Shown: piece by piece, positions 51,115 through 60,049 of the stretch
Position numbering within the stretch: position 1 is the stretch's first letter
How the letters are laid out: each line of letters opens with the position of its first letter
Assembly (NCBI GenBank): GCA_934700345.1
Contig: CAKUXP010000017.1
Span: 1-62,336, forward strand
Origin: an uncultured Fibrobacter sp.
GTDB taxonomy: Bacteria > Fibrobacterota > Fibrobacteria > Fibrobacterales > Fibrobacteraceae
Direction: 5' to 3'
DNA length: 62,336 nucleotides
Program-made: the position numbers and the translations under genes
Notes under the pieces: model-generated
The model's input: the letters and a program-made list of their open reading frames with translations, nothing else
What the model was told of the DNA's origin: nothing
Database searches by the model: none

Positions 51115-51302
51115 CGTCCTTAAATATTTGGAGCCATCGATAATATAAAAAGCAAAGTTTTTTAGATTTCATCCTTCAAAAATTCATCCGTCATTTTTTA
51201 CCTCTCTTTGCAAAAAATAATAAAAGTCCCTCGGCAGGCGACCAAGAGGTTTCCGATTGCGCCTATCATTGGATAATTAAAATCCAACCCAAAGGTTCAG
51301 CC

Positions 51303-51497
51303 ATGAAAAAAGCCAAAATCCTCTTTCTCGTTTTCACCGCCGTTACCGGAATTTGCCTATCTGGATGTTCCCAAAAGGAGATTTTAAAATGCATCGAGGA
51401 ACATCCGGGCTGCCGCTGGAACTGCGAAGCGCAGCACAGCTTCGCGACGGACTGGATTCTCCAGAACGCCGCCAACGAACGCACTTGCCAATGGTAA
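51303..51497 (+). CDS. small lipoprotein, 64 aa
   Basis: Signal peptide with lipobox LSGC (Cys about 22). The mature peptide has four more Cys (KCIEEHPGC, NCEAQ, RTCQW), enough for two disulfides in the periplasm or outer membrane. No clear family. Followed at once by another small exported peptide. Confidence 0.5.
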   Translation: MKKAKILFLVFTAVTGICLSGCSQKEILKCIEEHPGCRWNCEAQHSFATDWILQNAANERTCQW

Positions 51498-51508
51498 AAG
51501 AAAAAAAG

Positions 51509-51646
51509 ATGAAAAAGGCATTCCTCCTTATCGGCATCGTTTTTGAACTGTCCAGCGCATATTGCGAAATCGGAACCCGGCAATCCCTGTATTGGAACGG
51601 CGGATGCCGGTACGATTTTTGGACCGGAGAATTTTGCCGCGGATAA
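51509..51646 (+). CDS. small secreted Cys-containing peptide, 45 aa
   Basis: Starts MKKAFLLIGIVFELSSAYC, a signal peptide ending near Cys19, then EIGTRQSLYWNGGCRYDFW and GEFCRG: aromatic and Cys-rich, likely a disulfide. AAAG-rich tract precedes the ATG. Twelve bases after the lipoprotein stop. Below usual size cut-offs. Function unknown. Confidence 0.4.
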   Translation: MKKAFLLIGIVFELSSAYCEIGTRQSLYWNGGCRYDFWTGEFCRG

Positions 51647-51681
51647 AGCGGAATTTTCAATACTTTCGTCGGTAAAAAGAA

Positions 51682-51713
51682 AGGCTCCGCCTCGAATGAA
51701 GCGGAGCCTTTTT
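51682..51713 (+). terminator. bidirectional terminator
   Basis: AGGCTCCGC / GCGGAGCCT with ten-base loop, T5 on the plus side and a T-rich run on the minus side. Ends the small exported genes and nifJ. Confidence 0.85.
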
Positions 51714-51729
51714 CAAGTCAGGCAGACCG

Positions 51730-54700
51730 TTAGACGACTGTTTCCTTGGACATTTCCTCGTAGAACGCATAGCGCGCATCGACTTCCTTCTGGAGATCTT
51801 CGGCGAGCTTCTGCGCGACTTCGGGTTTTGAACGGGTCAACGCCTTGTAGCGGTTCTCGGTGTAGATGTATTCCTTTACCGGAATCGACGGTTTCTTCGA
51901 ATCGAGAACCAGCGGAGCCTTTCCTTCGAGGATAAGGTCCGGGTTGTAGCGGAGAAGCGTCCAGTAACCGGAATCCACCGCCATCTTCTGGTGCGCGAGC
52001 TGGTTGTTCAGGTCGAAGCCGTGGTTGATGCACGGGCAGTACGCGATGATGAGGGAGGGACCGTTGTGCGCTTCCGCTTCCTGGAACACCTTGAGCGTCT
52101 GGGCATCGTTCGCACCGATCGCGACACGTCCGACATAGACGTTCTTGTAGCTCATCGCGATGAGTCCGAGGTCCTTCTTGCCGGCGCGCTTTCCCGCAGC
52201 GGCGAAGAGAGCGACCGCGCCGCGGTTCGTCGCCTTGGACGCCTGTCCACCGGTATTCGAATAGACTTCCGTATCGAGCACGAGAATGTTCACGTTTTCG
52301 CCGGTAGCCATCACATGGTCAAGTCCACCATAGCCGATGTCGTAGGCCCAGCCGTCGCCGCCGATGATCCAAACGGACTTCTTGACCAGGTAATCCGCAA
52401 ATTCATCGCGAAGGCTTACCGCCTTTTCGCAGTCGGACACCTTGGAAAGAGCTTCTTTCAGCTTTGCGACATTGGCGCGCTGGGCAACAATTCCCGCTTC
52501 ATCCTTCTGTTCCTGCGTCTTCAGGGCATTCACCAGGTCAGCGGTAACCAATTCCGGGTGATGTTCGGCGCATTCGTCGAGAAGGCTCAGCGCCTGGTTT
52601 GCATGCTTCGTCACCGCAAGGCGCATTCCCAGACCGAATTCCGCATTGTCCTCGAACAGGCTGTTCGCCCATGTCGGTCCGCGTCCTTCCTTGTTTTTCG
52701 CCCACGGAGTCGTCGGCAGGTTTCCACCATAGATGGAAGAGCAGCCTGTCGCGTTCGCCACGATCATCCGGTCGCCAAAGAGCTGGCTCACCAGACGGAC
52801 ATAAGCCGTTTCGCCGCAGCCTGCACAGGAACCGCTAAATTCAAAGAGCGGTTCGAGAAGCATCGCCTGCTTGACTAGGCTCTTGTTCACCTTCGTACGG
52901 TCAAATTCCGGAAGATCGACAAAGAAGTCCCAACACTTGCCTTCTTGGACCTTCACCGGTTCCTGCGGAACCATGTTGATGGCCTTCTTCGACGGATCCG
53001 CCTTGTCCTTACCGATACAGGCCTGCGTGCAGACGCCGCAGCCCGTACAGTCGTAGCTCGAAACAGAGATGACGAACATCGGTTTTGCGGAACCTTCGAG
53101 CTTGTAACCCTTCGCCGCAGTCGCCTTGAAGCCTTCCGGCGCACCGGCAAGAGCCGCCTCATCGACCACTTTCAAGCGAATCGCCGCATGGGGGCAGACC
53201 ATCGCGCACTTGCCGCACTGGACGCAAGTCTCCGGATTCCAGGACGGAATCGCGAGGGCAAGGTCGCGCTTTTCATATTTGGTCGTGCCGGTCGGGAAGA
53301 CGCCATCGACGGGCATCTTCGAAACCGGAAGCTTTTCCCCGTTGCCGCGGATGATTTCCGCCGTGACTTCGTTCACAAACGCCGGAGCGTTGCCGTGAAT
53401 CGCCGCGCGGAATTCCTTTGTCGAAGTGACGGAAGCCGGGACCTTGACTTCATGCAGGTTGGCAAGCGACGCATCGATTGCGTCCCAGTTTTTCTGGACC
53501 ACTTCCATGCCCTTCTTCGCATAGGTCTTTTCCGCATACTTCTTGATGTACTTGATAGCGGTCTCGGCATCGAGAACATTGCCTAGCTTCGAGAAGAAGC
53601 AGGTCTGCATCACGGTGTTGATGCGGCGTCCCATGCCCGTCTTTGCGGCGACCGCGTAGGCGTCAATCACATAAACCTTTAGATGTTTCTTGATGATTTC
53701 CGCCTGGACCGGGCGCGGGAAAGTTTCCCAGACCGTTTCCGCGGAATGCGGCGTATTTACGAGGAAAGTCGCCCCGTCCTTCGCATACTTCAGCATATCG
53801 ACAGACTCGAGATGCGGTGTATGGTGGCACGCGACGAAATCCGCCTGGTTTTCTTCGATGAGATACGGAGCGTCGATGATGGACTTTCCAAAGCGGAGAT
53901 GCGAAGTCGTCATCGAGCCGGACTTTTTCGAGTCATAGACGAAATAGCCCTGCGCATAGTTGTCCGTTTCGTTGCCGATGATCTTGATGGAGTTTTTGTT
54001 CGCGCCGACCGTGCCGTCGGATCCGAGACCGAAGAACATCGCCTGGAAGAAGTCGCTTTCGAGCTTGAAATTCGGATCGACTTCGAGACTCGTGTGGCAA
54101 ACGTCGTCGTTGATGCCCACCGTGAAGCGGGACTTCGGGGATTCCTTGGCAAGTTCGTCGTAAATTGCCTTGACCATCGCCGGGGTAAATTCCTTGGAGG
54201 AAAGCCCGTAGCGACCGCCGATAATCCTCGGAAGAGAGATTTCACCCTGCATCGCCGCACCGGAAACCGCCGTGATGACATCTTCGAGAAGCGGCTCGCC
54301 TGCGGAACCCGGTTCCTTGGAACGGTCGAGGACTGCGATATGTTTCGCGGTTTTCGGGAGCGCGGCGACAAGCTGTTCGGACGGGAACGGACGGTAGAGG
54401 CGCACGATCAGTACACCGACCTTTTCGCCCTTCTTCGCGAGATAGGCGACCGTATCCTTGATTGTCGAAGCGGCGGAACCCATCACCACGATGACACGGT
54501 CCGCATCCGGCGCGCCCACGTAATCGACCAGGTGATAGTGGCGGCCTGTAAATTCCGCGACCTTGTCCATATATTTCTGGACGATCGCCGGGTAGGCGTT
54601 GTAGAACTTGTTGACTGTTTCGCGACCCTGGAAATAGACGTCCGGGTTCTGGGCGGTTCCGCGCATCGTCGGACGATCCGGCGTCATCGCGCGTTCTCGA

Positions 54701-55308
54701 CAGGCCTTCACATACTTTTCGTCGATGACTTTCCGGATCACGCCGTCTTCGAGAGCCTCGATTTTCATCACTTCGTGCGAAGTGCGGAACCCGTCAAAGA
54801 AGTGCATTGTCGGGATACGGCCTTCGAGCGTCGAAGCGTGGGCGACAAGCGCCATGTCCTGGCATTCCTGCACCGAAGAGGAAGAGAGCATCGCAAAGCC
54901 CGTCTGGCGGCAAGCCATCACGTCGGAATGGTCGCCGAAAATCGAAAGCCCCTGGGCCGCAAGGGAACGCGCGGTCACATGGAAAACCGTCGGGGTGAGT
55001 TCGCCCGCGATCTTATACATGTTCGGAATCATCAGGAGCAGTCCCTGGGACGCCGTAAACGTCGTCGTCAAGGCGCCGGCCTGCAAGGCTCCGTGCACCG
55101 TGCCTGCGGCTCCCCCTTCGGACTGCATTTCAAACACGCGGGGAACCTGTCCCCAAATATTCTTCTTCCCGGCGGCACTCCAGTTGTCGGCATGCTCAGC
55201 CATGGGACTCGACGGCGTAATCGGATAAATCGCCGCGACTTCGCTCACTTGGAACGCTACATTTGCGGTCGCTTCGTTTCCATCGACCGCAATCATTTTT
55301 TTAGCCAT
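51730..55308 (-). CDS. nifJ: pyruvate:ferredoxin (flavodoxin) oxidoreductase
   Basis: 1192 residues from the ATG MAKKMIAVDGNEAT; a second ATG six bases upstream is too close to GGAGA. Single-chain PFOR with all domains: alpha TPP (IYPITPSSPMAEHAD), gamma, beta, delta ferredoxin domain (CVQCGKCAMVCPHA and CTGCGVCTQACIGKDK), and C-terminal TPP domain (CAGCGET and GGDGWAYDIGYGGLDHV). Oxidises pyruvate to acetyl-CoA and CO2, reducing ferredoxin; central to anaerobic fermentation. In the second Fe-S motif Ile replaces the usual Pro after the last Cys. Confidence 0.96.
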   Translation of the reverse strand: MAKKMIAVDGNEATANVAFQVSEVAAIYPITPSSPMAEHADNWSAAGKKNIWGQVPRVFEMQSEGGAAGTVHGALQAGALTTTFTASQGLLLMIPNMYKIAGELTPTVFHVTARSLAAQGLSIFGDHSDVMACRQTGFAMLSSSSVQECQDMALVAHASTLEGRIPTMHFFDGFRTSHEVMKIEALEDGVIRKVIDEKYVKACRERAMTPDRPTMRGTAQNPDVYFQGRETVNKFYNAYPAIVQKYMDKVAEFTGRHYHLVDYVGAPDADRVIVVMGSAASTIKDTVAYLAKKGEKVGVLIVRLYRPFPSEQLVAALPKTAKHIAVLDRSKEPGSAGEPLLEDVITAVSGAAMQGEISLPRIIGGRYGLSSKEFTPAMVKAIYDELAKESPKSRFTVGINDDVCHTSLEVDPNFKLESDFFQAMFFGLGSDGTVGANKNSIKIIGNETDNYAQGYFVYDSKKSGSMTTSHLRFGKSIIDAPYLIEENQADFVACHHTPHLESVDMLKYAKDGATFLVNTPHSAETVWETFPRPVQAEIIKKHLKVYVIDAYAVAAKTGMGRRINTVMQTCFFSKLGNVLDAETAIKYIKKYAEKTYAKKGMEVVQKNWDAIDASLANLHEVKVPASVTSTKEFRAAIHGNAPAFVNEVTAEIIRGNGEKLPVSKMPVDGVFPTGTTKYEKRDLALAIPSWNPETCVQCGKCAMVCPHAAIRLKVVDEAALAGAPEGFKATAAKGYKLEGSAKPMFVISVSSYDCTGCGVCTQACIGKDKADPSKKAINMVPQEPVKVQEGKCWDFFVDLPEFDRTKVNKSLVKQAMLLEPLFEFSGSCAGCGETAYVRLVSQLFGDRMIVANATGCSSIYGGNLPTTPWAKNKEGRGPTWANSLFEDNAEFGLGMRLAVTKHANQALSLLDECAEHHPELVTADLVNALKTQEQKDEAGIVAQRANVAKLKEALSKVSDCEKAVSLRDEFADYLVKKSVWIIGGDGWAYDIGYGGLDHVMATGENVNILVLDTEVYSNTGGQASKATNRGAVALFAAAGKRAGKKDLGLIAMSYKNVYVGRVAIGANDAQTLKVFQEAEAHNGPSLIIAYCPCINHGFDLNNQLAHQKMAVDSGYWTLLRYNPDLILEGKAPLVLDSKKPSIPVKEYIYTENRYKALTRSKPEVAQKLAEDLQKEVDARYAFYEEMSKETVV

Positions 55309-55527
55309 AAACATCTCCAGAAGTATGTAAACATCTCAAACAAAAAAACTCTCTTCGAGATATTCAGCCCTAAAACTACATTTTATCGAGACCAAAATGC
55401 GCAAAAAAAATCAAAAAAACGAAGAAGAGACGAAAGCTTTCCAAGAGAGACGCCTATTTTCGTCTAAGCCTTCGCCGGTTGAGCCCCGTATTTGCTATAT
55501 TATGCAGGAATTTTCGACAAGAAGCCT

Positions 55528-55872
55528 ATGAAAGATTTTGCCAAAAAGTTTCACGCCGAACATCGCGGAAATTGCGCAATGGCCGTTGCGGCAGCGTGGA
55601 TAAGCGAGCACGGTCTCGACCCGAAAGGCGTCGAAGCCTTTACCCCCTGCGGAGCGGGCCGGGCCGAAGGCGGAACTTGCGGAGCCCTTTACGCAGCCGT
55701 CCATTACCTCCCCGACAAAAAGGCGGAAATCATCCGGGAATTCGAGAAAGTCGCAGGCGGAACGCTTTGCAAGGAAATTCGATCAAAGAAAGACATGACC
55801 TGCACGGAAAGGGTCGCCCTCGCCGCGGGAATTCTCGACAGGCTTTCGTCCCCAAAACATCCCAGCCCCTAG
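55528..55872 (+). CDS. C_GCAxxG_C_C family redox protein
   Basis: 114 residues. Starts after a leader of about 20 bases from a TATATT box (55496-55501). NCAMAVAAAW, PCGAGRAEGGTCGALYAAVH, LCKEI and DMTCTERV give the C-GCAxxG-C-C pattern of a family linked to redox or metal chemistry, usually small and cytoplasmic. Its stop (TAG) touches the next ATG. Confidence 0.75.
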   Translation: MKDFAKKFHAEHRGNCAMAVAAAWISEHGLDPKGVEAFTPCGAGRAEGGTCGALYAAVHYLPDKKAEIIREFEKVAGGTLCKEIRSKKDMTCTERVALAAGILDRLSSPKHPSP

Positions 55873-56592
55873 ATGCTAGACTTTCACGTCCATCTCGCAA
55901 GGCTTCCCCGCCCCGAGAGGCTTTCTCTCGAACTTATCGAAAAAGGATATCGCGCGGTCATCGTAGCCTGCGAACCGTGGGAATGGGAAAAGACGGAACG
56001 CCTCCTCCCCATTTGGAAAAAATCCGCAATCCCCTGTTTCGGCATCCACCCGATGATCGCCGGGGTGTTTGACAAAAAACGGCTCAATGAGTTAAGGGAA
56101 CTTTTAAAAAAGCATCCGGAAGCCTTTGTCGGCGAATGCGGAATCGATAAAAGATTTCCCGGCTACGGACCGGGCGAAATCCAGGAAGAGGTTTTTCGCT
56201 TCCAGGCAAGGCTCTCCCTAGAATTGAGGCGTCCCCTGATGATCCATGTCGTCGGAAACCATCGGCGCGTCCTGGGGATTCTCGAAGACGAGGGGTTTTC
56301 CGCAAGCGCTCCGCAAGCGATATTCCACAGATTCGGCGGAGACCGGGAAACCGTCAACCGGGCCATGCTGCTCGACCCTATCTTTTCCCTGCATCCGGAT
56401 AGTTTCCGCAAGGCGTCCACCCGGGACGCGCTTTCCCTTATTCCGCAAGAGCGCATCCGGTTCGAAACCGATGCCGACGAAAACCTTTTCCCGGCGACCG
56501 CAGACTTCCTGGTCTGCCAGCTAAAAGCCGTCTCCGAGCACTTCCGCCATTGGAACAGTTGCCGTTTTCAGGGGCCTATTTCCTATTTTTAA
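55873..56592 (+). CDS. TatD-like metal-dependent hydrolase
   Basis: 239 residues. LDFHVHLAR (HxH), GECGID (Glu), MIHVVGNH (His), HRFGGD (His), FETDADE (Asp) give the TatD metal site. TatD proteins are 3'-5' exonuclease/DNases or related hydrolases. Starts directly after the previous stop, so coexpressed with it. The spacing is a little compressed compared with canonical TatD (about 260 aa). Confidence 0.72.
   Translation: MLDFHVHLARLPRPERLSLELIEKGYRAVIVACEPWEWEKTERLLPIWKKSAIPCFGIHPMIAGVFDKKRLNELRELLKKHPEAFVGECGIDKRFPGYGPGEIQEEVFRFQARLSLELRRPLMIHVVGNHRRVLGILEDEGFSASAPQAIFHRFGGDRETVNRAMLLDPIFSLHPDSFRKASTRDALSLIPQERIRFETDADENLFPATADFLVCQLKAVSEHFRHWNSCRFQGPISYF
56584..56589 (+). promoter_or_regulatory. 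-10 box giving a leaderless start for UbiA-type gene
   Basis: TATTTT, six bases before the ATG at 56596. No SD site between. Confidence 0.45.
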
Positions 56593-56595
56593 AAT

Positions 56596-57420
56596 ATGCC
56601 ATCCCTTTTCAAGATGTCGCGTCCGGGAAATATCCTCATTGCGCTGTTCACGTTTGCCGTCGGCTGCTGGATTTCCGGCGGAAACGCTTCGATTGCGGCT
56701 TTCTTAGCGGATATGCTCGCCTTCGCGTTCGCCATCGCCTTTGGCAATGTCCTAAACGACGTTTTCGATATTCCTACCGACCGGATAAGCCACCCGAATC
56801 GTCCGCTCCCATCCGGAAGGATTTCCGTTTCCGCGGCGATTTCTTTCTGCGGCGCAAGCCTCTTTCTCGCCTTGCTTCCCGCAGCGTTCCCGGGCGTCCG
56901 AGCCGTCTTCCACGTGGCCTTTTACGCAGCGCTTTTCACCGCCCTCTTTCTATACGACAGATTCCTTAAAAGAATTCCGCTAGTCAAGAACATAACCGTC
57001 GCCGCGCTTTGCACGACACCGCTCGTCCGGGCCGCATTCTATCCCGAAGCAGACCGCCGACCGCTCTTCATCGCCACCGGTTTCGCCTTTCTCCTTACGC
57101 TCGCGCGCGAAATTCTCAAGGATCTCGAAGACATGGAAGGCGATCAGGCCGCGCACATCGCCACGTTCCCCGTCGTTGCGGGCAAGCTCCCCGCCCAGAT
57201 TCTCTCTTCGTCGATCCTTTTTCTATGCGTTTTCTGCATTCCCGTCCCCGTTTTCCTGTCCTGGCTTCCCGGAACGTTTCTTCTCTTCGCCATTCCGTTA
57301 GCCCCTCTCAGCCTCTGCATCTTCCGCGAAGCGGTCCGCGGGAACTTCCGAATGGCCCAGAAGCTCGCCAAGGCAGCCATGCCGGTCGGGCTAGCCGCCC
57401 TAGTCATTGCGGTCATTTGA
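56596..57420 (+). CDS. UbiA-family prenyltransferase
   Basis: 274 residues with about eight membrane helices. The polyprenyl-diphosphate site N-D-V-F-D-x-x-x-D (about residue 55-63, NDVFDIPTD) and second acidic site DLEDMEGD (about 175-182) are present. Substrate could be hydroxybenzoate, menaquinone precursor or glycerol phosphate; no neighbour decides. Starts six bases after a TATTTT box with no SD. Confidence 0.8.
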   Translation: MPSLFKMSRPGNILIALFTFAVGCWISGGNASIAAFLADMLAFAFAIAFGNVLNDVFDIPTDRISHPNRPLPSGRISVSAAISFCGASLFLALLPAAFPGVRAVFHVAFYAALFTALFLYDRFLKRIPLVKNITVAALCTTPLVRAAFYPEADRRPLFIATGFAFLLTLAREILKDLEDMEGDQAAHIATFPVVAGKLPAQILSSSILFLCVFCIPVPVFLSWLPGTFLLFAIPLAPLSLCIFREAVRGNFRMAQKLAKAAMPVGLAALVIAVI

Positions 57421-57481
57421 CCGAAAGCCTCCACCCGTTTGCTTTTTTACTAGATTTTGGATCCACATCAAAGAGGCTTTC

Positions 57482-58867
57482 ATGCTGGATGAACTTCACG
57501 AAGAATGCGGCGTCATCGGAATCTACAACGGTGAAAATGTTGCCCGCAACGTCGCTATGGGACTTTACGCCTTGCAACACCGAGGACAGGAAAGCGCAGG
57601 TCTCGCCATCACGAACGGCGAAAAAGTCCGGGTCCGCAAGTCGATGGGACTTGTATCGACCCTTCTCCGCGAATACAATGTCGACGAGCTCCAGGGCTTC
57701 GCAGGAATCGGGCATGTCCGTTACAGCACGACCGGTTCGAGTACGCTCGCCAACGCCCAGCCGATCCTCGTAAGCTGCAAGTGGGGACAGCTCGCCATCG
57801 TCCACAACGGAAACCTGACGAACGCGGCGGAACTCCGCGAAGAAATGGAAGAAGCGGGACACATTTTCCAGACGACGTCCGATTCAGAAATCCTTCTGCA
57901 CGAAATCGCGCGAACGCAGGCGCCAAATCTCCGCGAAGCCATCAAGAAAGCCGTGTCAAAGCTCACTGGCTGCTTCTGCATGATAATCCTCACGAAGGAT
58001 ACGATGTTTGTCGCCCGAGACGGCTACGCGTTCCGTCCGATGTCGCTCGCAAGGCTCGGGAACAGCTGGTGCGTTGCAAGCGAAACCTGCGCATTCGACC
58101 TTCTCGGCGCCAACTATGTCCGGGACATACAACCCGGCGAGCTCCTGACAATAACCAAGGATGGTCTCCACTCCGAGACGTTCTGCACCAAGGGACGCCG
58201 CGCCCACTGCATCTTCGAATACATCTACTTTGCTCGTCCCGACTCGAAGATTTTCGAACAGAGCTGCGACAAGATCCGCCGCAAGATGGGAAAACAGCTC
58301 GCCCGCGAATGCCCCGTCGAAGCGGACATCATCATCCCCGTCCCGGATTCATCGACGACAGCCGCCCTAGGCTATGCCCGCGCATCAGGCATCAAGTTTG
58401 AAATCGGTCTCCTCCGCAACCATTACGTAGGACGGACGTTCATCGACCCGACCCAGAATGTCCGCGCCCAGAAAGTGCGCCTCAAGTTCAACCCGATCGA
58501 AGGCGTTCTCAAGAACCGGAAAGTCTGCGTTGTCGACGATTCCATTGTCCGCGGCACGACACTCAAGATTCTCTCGAAAATGCTCCGCGATGCAGGCGCG
58601 ACCGAAGTCCACATCCGCATCGCATCGCCTCCCGTTGCCCACGCCTGCTTTTTCGGGATGGACTTCCCGAACGCCGGGGACCTCGCTGCAGGCAGTATGT
58701 CCCCGGAGGAAATCGCCAAGATGCTCGGAGTTGAAAGCCTCGGCTACCTGAGCATCCAAGGCATGAAGGAATGTACCGGCGCACCGGAAGAATACTGCGC
58801 TGCGTGTTTTGACGGAGAATACCCGGAATATATCGGCAAGGAAGCCGGCAAGTACAGCTGCGGGTAA
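57482..58867 (+). CDS. purF: amidophosphoribosyltransferase
   Basis: 461 residues from the ATG with AGAGG upstream. MLDELHEE is a propeptide; Cys9 becomes the N-terminal nucleophile (CGVIGIYN). Gln amidotransferase then PRTase domain (VVDDSIVRGTTLKIL). Cys residues of the B. subtilis-type [4Fe-4S] cluster are present (ECTGAPEEYCAACFDGEYP). First step of purine synthesis. Not next to other pur genes. Confidence 0.95.
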   Translation: MLDELHEECGVIGIYNGENVARNVAMGLYALQHRGQESAGLAITNGEKVRVRKSMGLVSTLLREYNVDELQGFAGIGHVRYSTTGSSTLANAQPILVSCKWGQLAIVHNGNLTNAAELREEMEEAGHIFQTTSDSEILLHEIARTQAPNLREAIKKAVSKLTGCFCMIILTKDTMFVARDGYAFRPMSLARLGNSWCVASETCAFDLLGANYVRDIQPGELLTITKDGLHSETFCTKGRRAHCIFEYIYFARPDSKIFEQSCDKIRRKMGKQLARECPVEADIIIPVPDSSTTAALGYARASGIKFEIGLLRNHYVGRTFIDPTQNVRAQKVRLKFNPIEGVLKNRKVCVVDDSIVRGTTLKILSKMLRDAGATEVHIRIASPPVAHACFFGMDFPNAGDLAAGSMSPEEIAKMLGVESLGYLSIQGMKECTGAPEEYCAACFDGEYPEYIGKEAGKYSCG

Positions 58868-58890
58868 CGCGGATTCAAAAAGTAAATCCG

Positions 58891-58920
58891 AAGGTTTCGC
58901 CCAGGCGAAACCTTCTTTTT
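58891..58920 (+). terminator. terminator of purF
   Basis: AAGGTTTCGC-CCAG-GCGAAACCTT followed by CTTTTTT. The azlC promoter begins immediately downstream. Confidence 0.92.
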
Positions 58921-58931
58921 TCGCTTTTAGC

Positions 58932-58937
58932 TATATT
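58932..58937 (+). promoter_or_regulatory. -10 box giving a leaderless GTG start for azlC
   Basis: TATATT, seven bases before the GTG at 58945. No SD. -35 region overlaps the purF terminator and is weak. Confidence 0.5.
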
Positions 58938-58944
58938 TTGCGCC

Positions 58945-59634
58945 GTGAAATTTTCCAAGGGCTTCATCGACGGGCTTCCCATCGGCATCGGCTACTTTGC
59001 CGTTTCCTTTTCGTTTGGAATCGCCGGTTCCAAAGTGCTTTCCTGGCCGCTCGTCACGTTCATCTCGATGACGAACCTCACGTCCGCCGGGCAGTTCGCC
59101 GGTTTAAAAATCATGGAGGCCGCGGGGACGTTCTTTGAAATGGCGCTTGCCACGTTTTTCATCAACCTTCGCTATTCGCTGATGGCTATTTCCCTATCCC
59201 AGAAAGTCACACCCGAATTCAGGACGCCCGAACGCCTCCTCCTAAGCATCGGCATTACCGACGAGATTTACGCTCTCGCGATGAGCGCGAAGGAGCGCGT
59301 AACACCCCTCTACTTTTTCGGTCTCACTGCGCTTCCCTACATCGGCTGGTCGCTCGGAACGCTTTCCGGGGCTATCGCGGGCGAAGTTCTTCCCAAGATT
59401 CTCACCAATGCGCTCGGGGTCGCTCTCTACGGAATGTTCGTCGCAATCGTCGTTCCCAAGGCGAAGGTTCACCGCCCGACCCTTTTCGCCGTTCTCCTCG
59501 CGGTAGTCTTCAGTCTCGCCTTCTTCTATATCCCCGGACTGAAGAACATTTCGACGGGATTTGCCATCATCCTCTGCGCGGTCAGCTCGTCGCTCTTCGC
59601 GGCCAGGCTTTTCCCGGTACAGGATTCACCATGA
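58945..59634 (+). CDS. azlC: AzlC-family branched-chain amino acid exporter subunit
   Basis: 229 residues, GTG start seven bases after a -10 box. Five or six membrane helices; SFGIAGSKVLSWPLVTFISMTNLTSAGQF and NLRYSLMAISLSQK are AzlC motifs. Pairs with the small AzlD subunit downstream (4-base overlap) to export branched-chain amino acids or analogues. Confidence 0.9.
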   Translation: MKFSKGFIDGLPIGIGYFAVSFSFGIAGSKVLSWPLVTFISMTNLTSAGQFAGLKIMEAAGTFFEMALATFFINLRYSLMAISLSQKVTPEFRTPERLLLSIGITDEIYALAMSAKERVTPLYFFGLTALPYIGWSLGTLSGAIAGEVLPKILTNALGVALYGMFVAIVVPKAKVHRPTLFAVLLAVVFSLAFFYIPGLKNISTGFAIILCAVSSSLFAARLFPVQDSP

Positions 59635-59939
59635 ACCTCCACGACTATGCGCTCTATCTCCTGGTGATGGCGGGCGTCACCTATCTTGTCCGCGCGATTC
59701 CCTTCGTCCTCTTGAAAAACGAAATTCGGAGCGTCTTCTGGAAATCCTTTCTCGCCTACATTCCCTATACAGTGCTTTCCGCGATGACTGTCCCGGCTAT
59801 TTTTTACGCGACCGCCTCCCGGCTTTCCGGCATCGCCGCGCTCGTTACCGCCATCGCGGTCTCCCTTCTCGGGCGCGGACTTGTCCTTGTCGCCTGTGCC
59901 GCCTGTGCGGCGGTACTTCTTATCGACGGGGCGCTCTAG
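59631..59939 (+). CDS. azlD: AzlD-family small membrane subunit
   Basis: 102 residues, about three membrane helices. MAGVTYLVRAIPFVLLKN and YIPYTVLSAMTVPAIFY are AzlD motifs. Overlaps azlC by four bases. Confidence 0.88.
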   Translation: MNLHDYALYLLVMAGVTYLVRAIPFVLLKNEIRSVFWKSFLAYIPYTVLSAMTVPAIFYATASRLSGIAALVTAIAVSLLGRGLVLVACAACAAVLLIDGAL

Positions 59940-60049
59940 CATTCCCCTGTCCGCAAAAATTTCTGAACGGGAATTTTTCAGTCCGAAAATCCAACGAAAT
60001 TTCAAGCATTTACTATCTTGTTGCAAATTTCTTTTAAAAGGCTACACCT

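Noticed and set aside
53683..55467. A 594-codon open frame antisense to nifJ
   Set aside because: Shadow of a long GC-skewed gene; low-complexity Arg/Asp composition and no motif.
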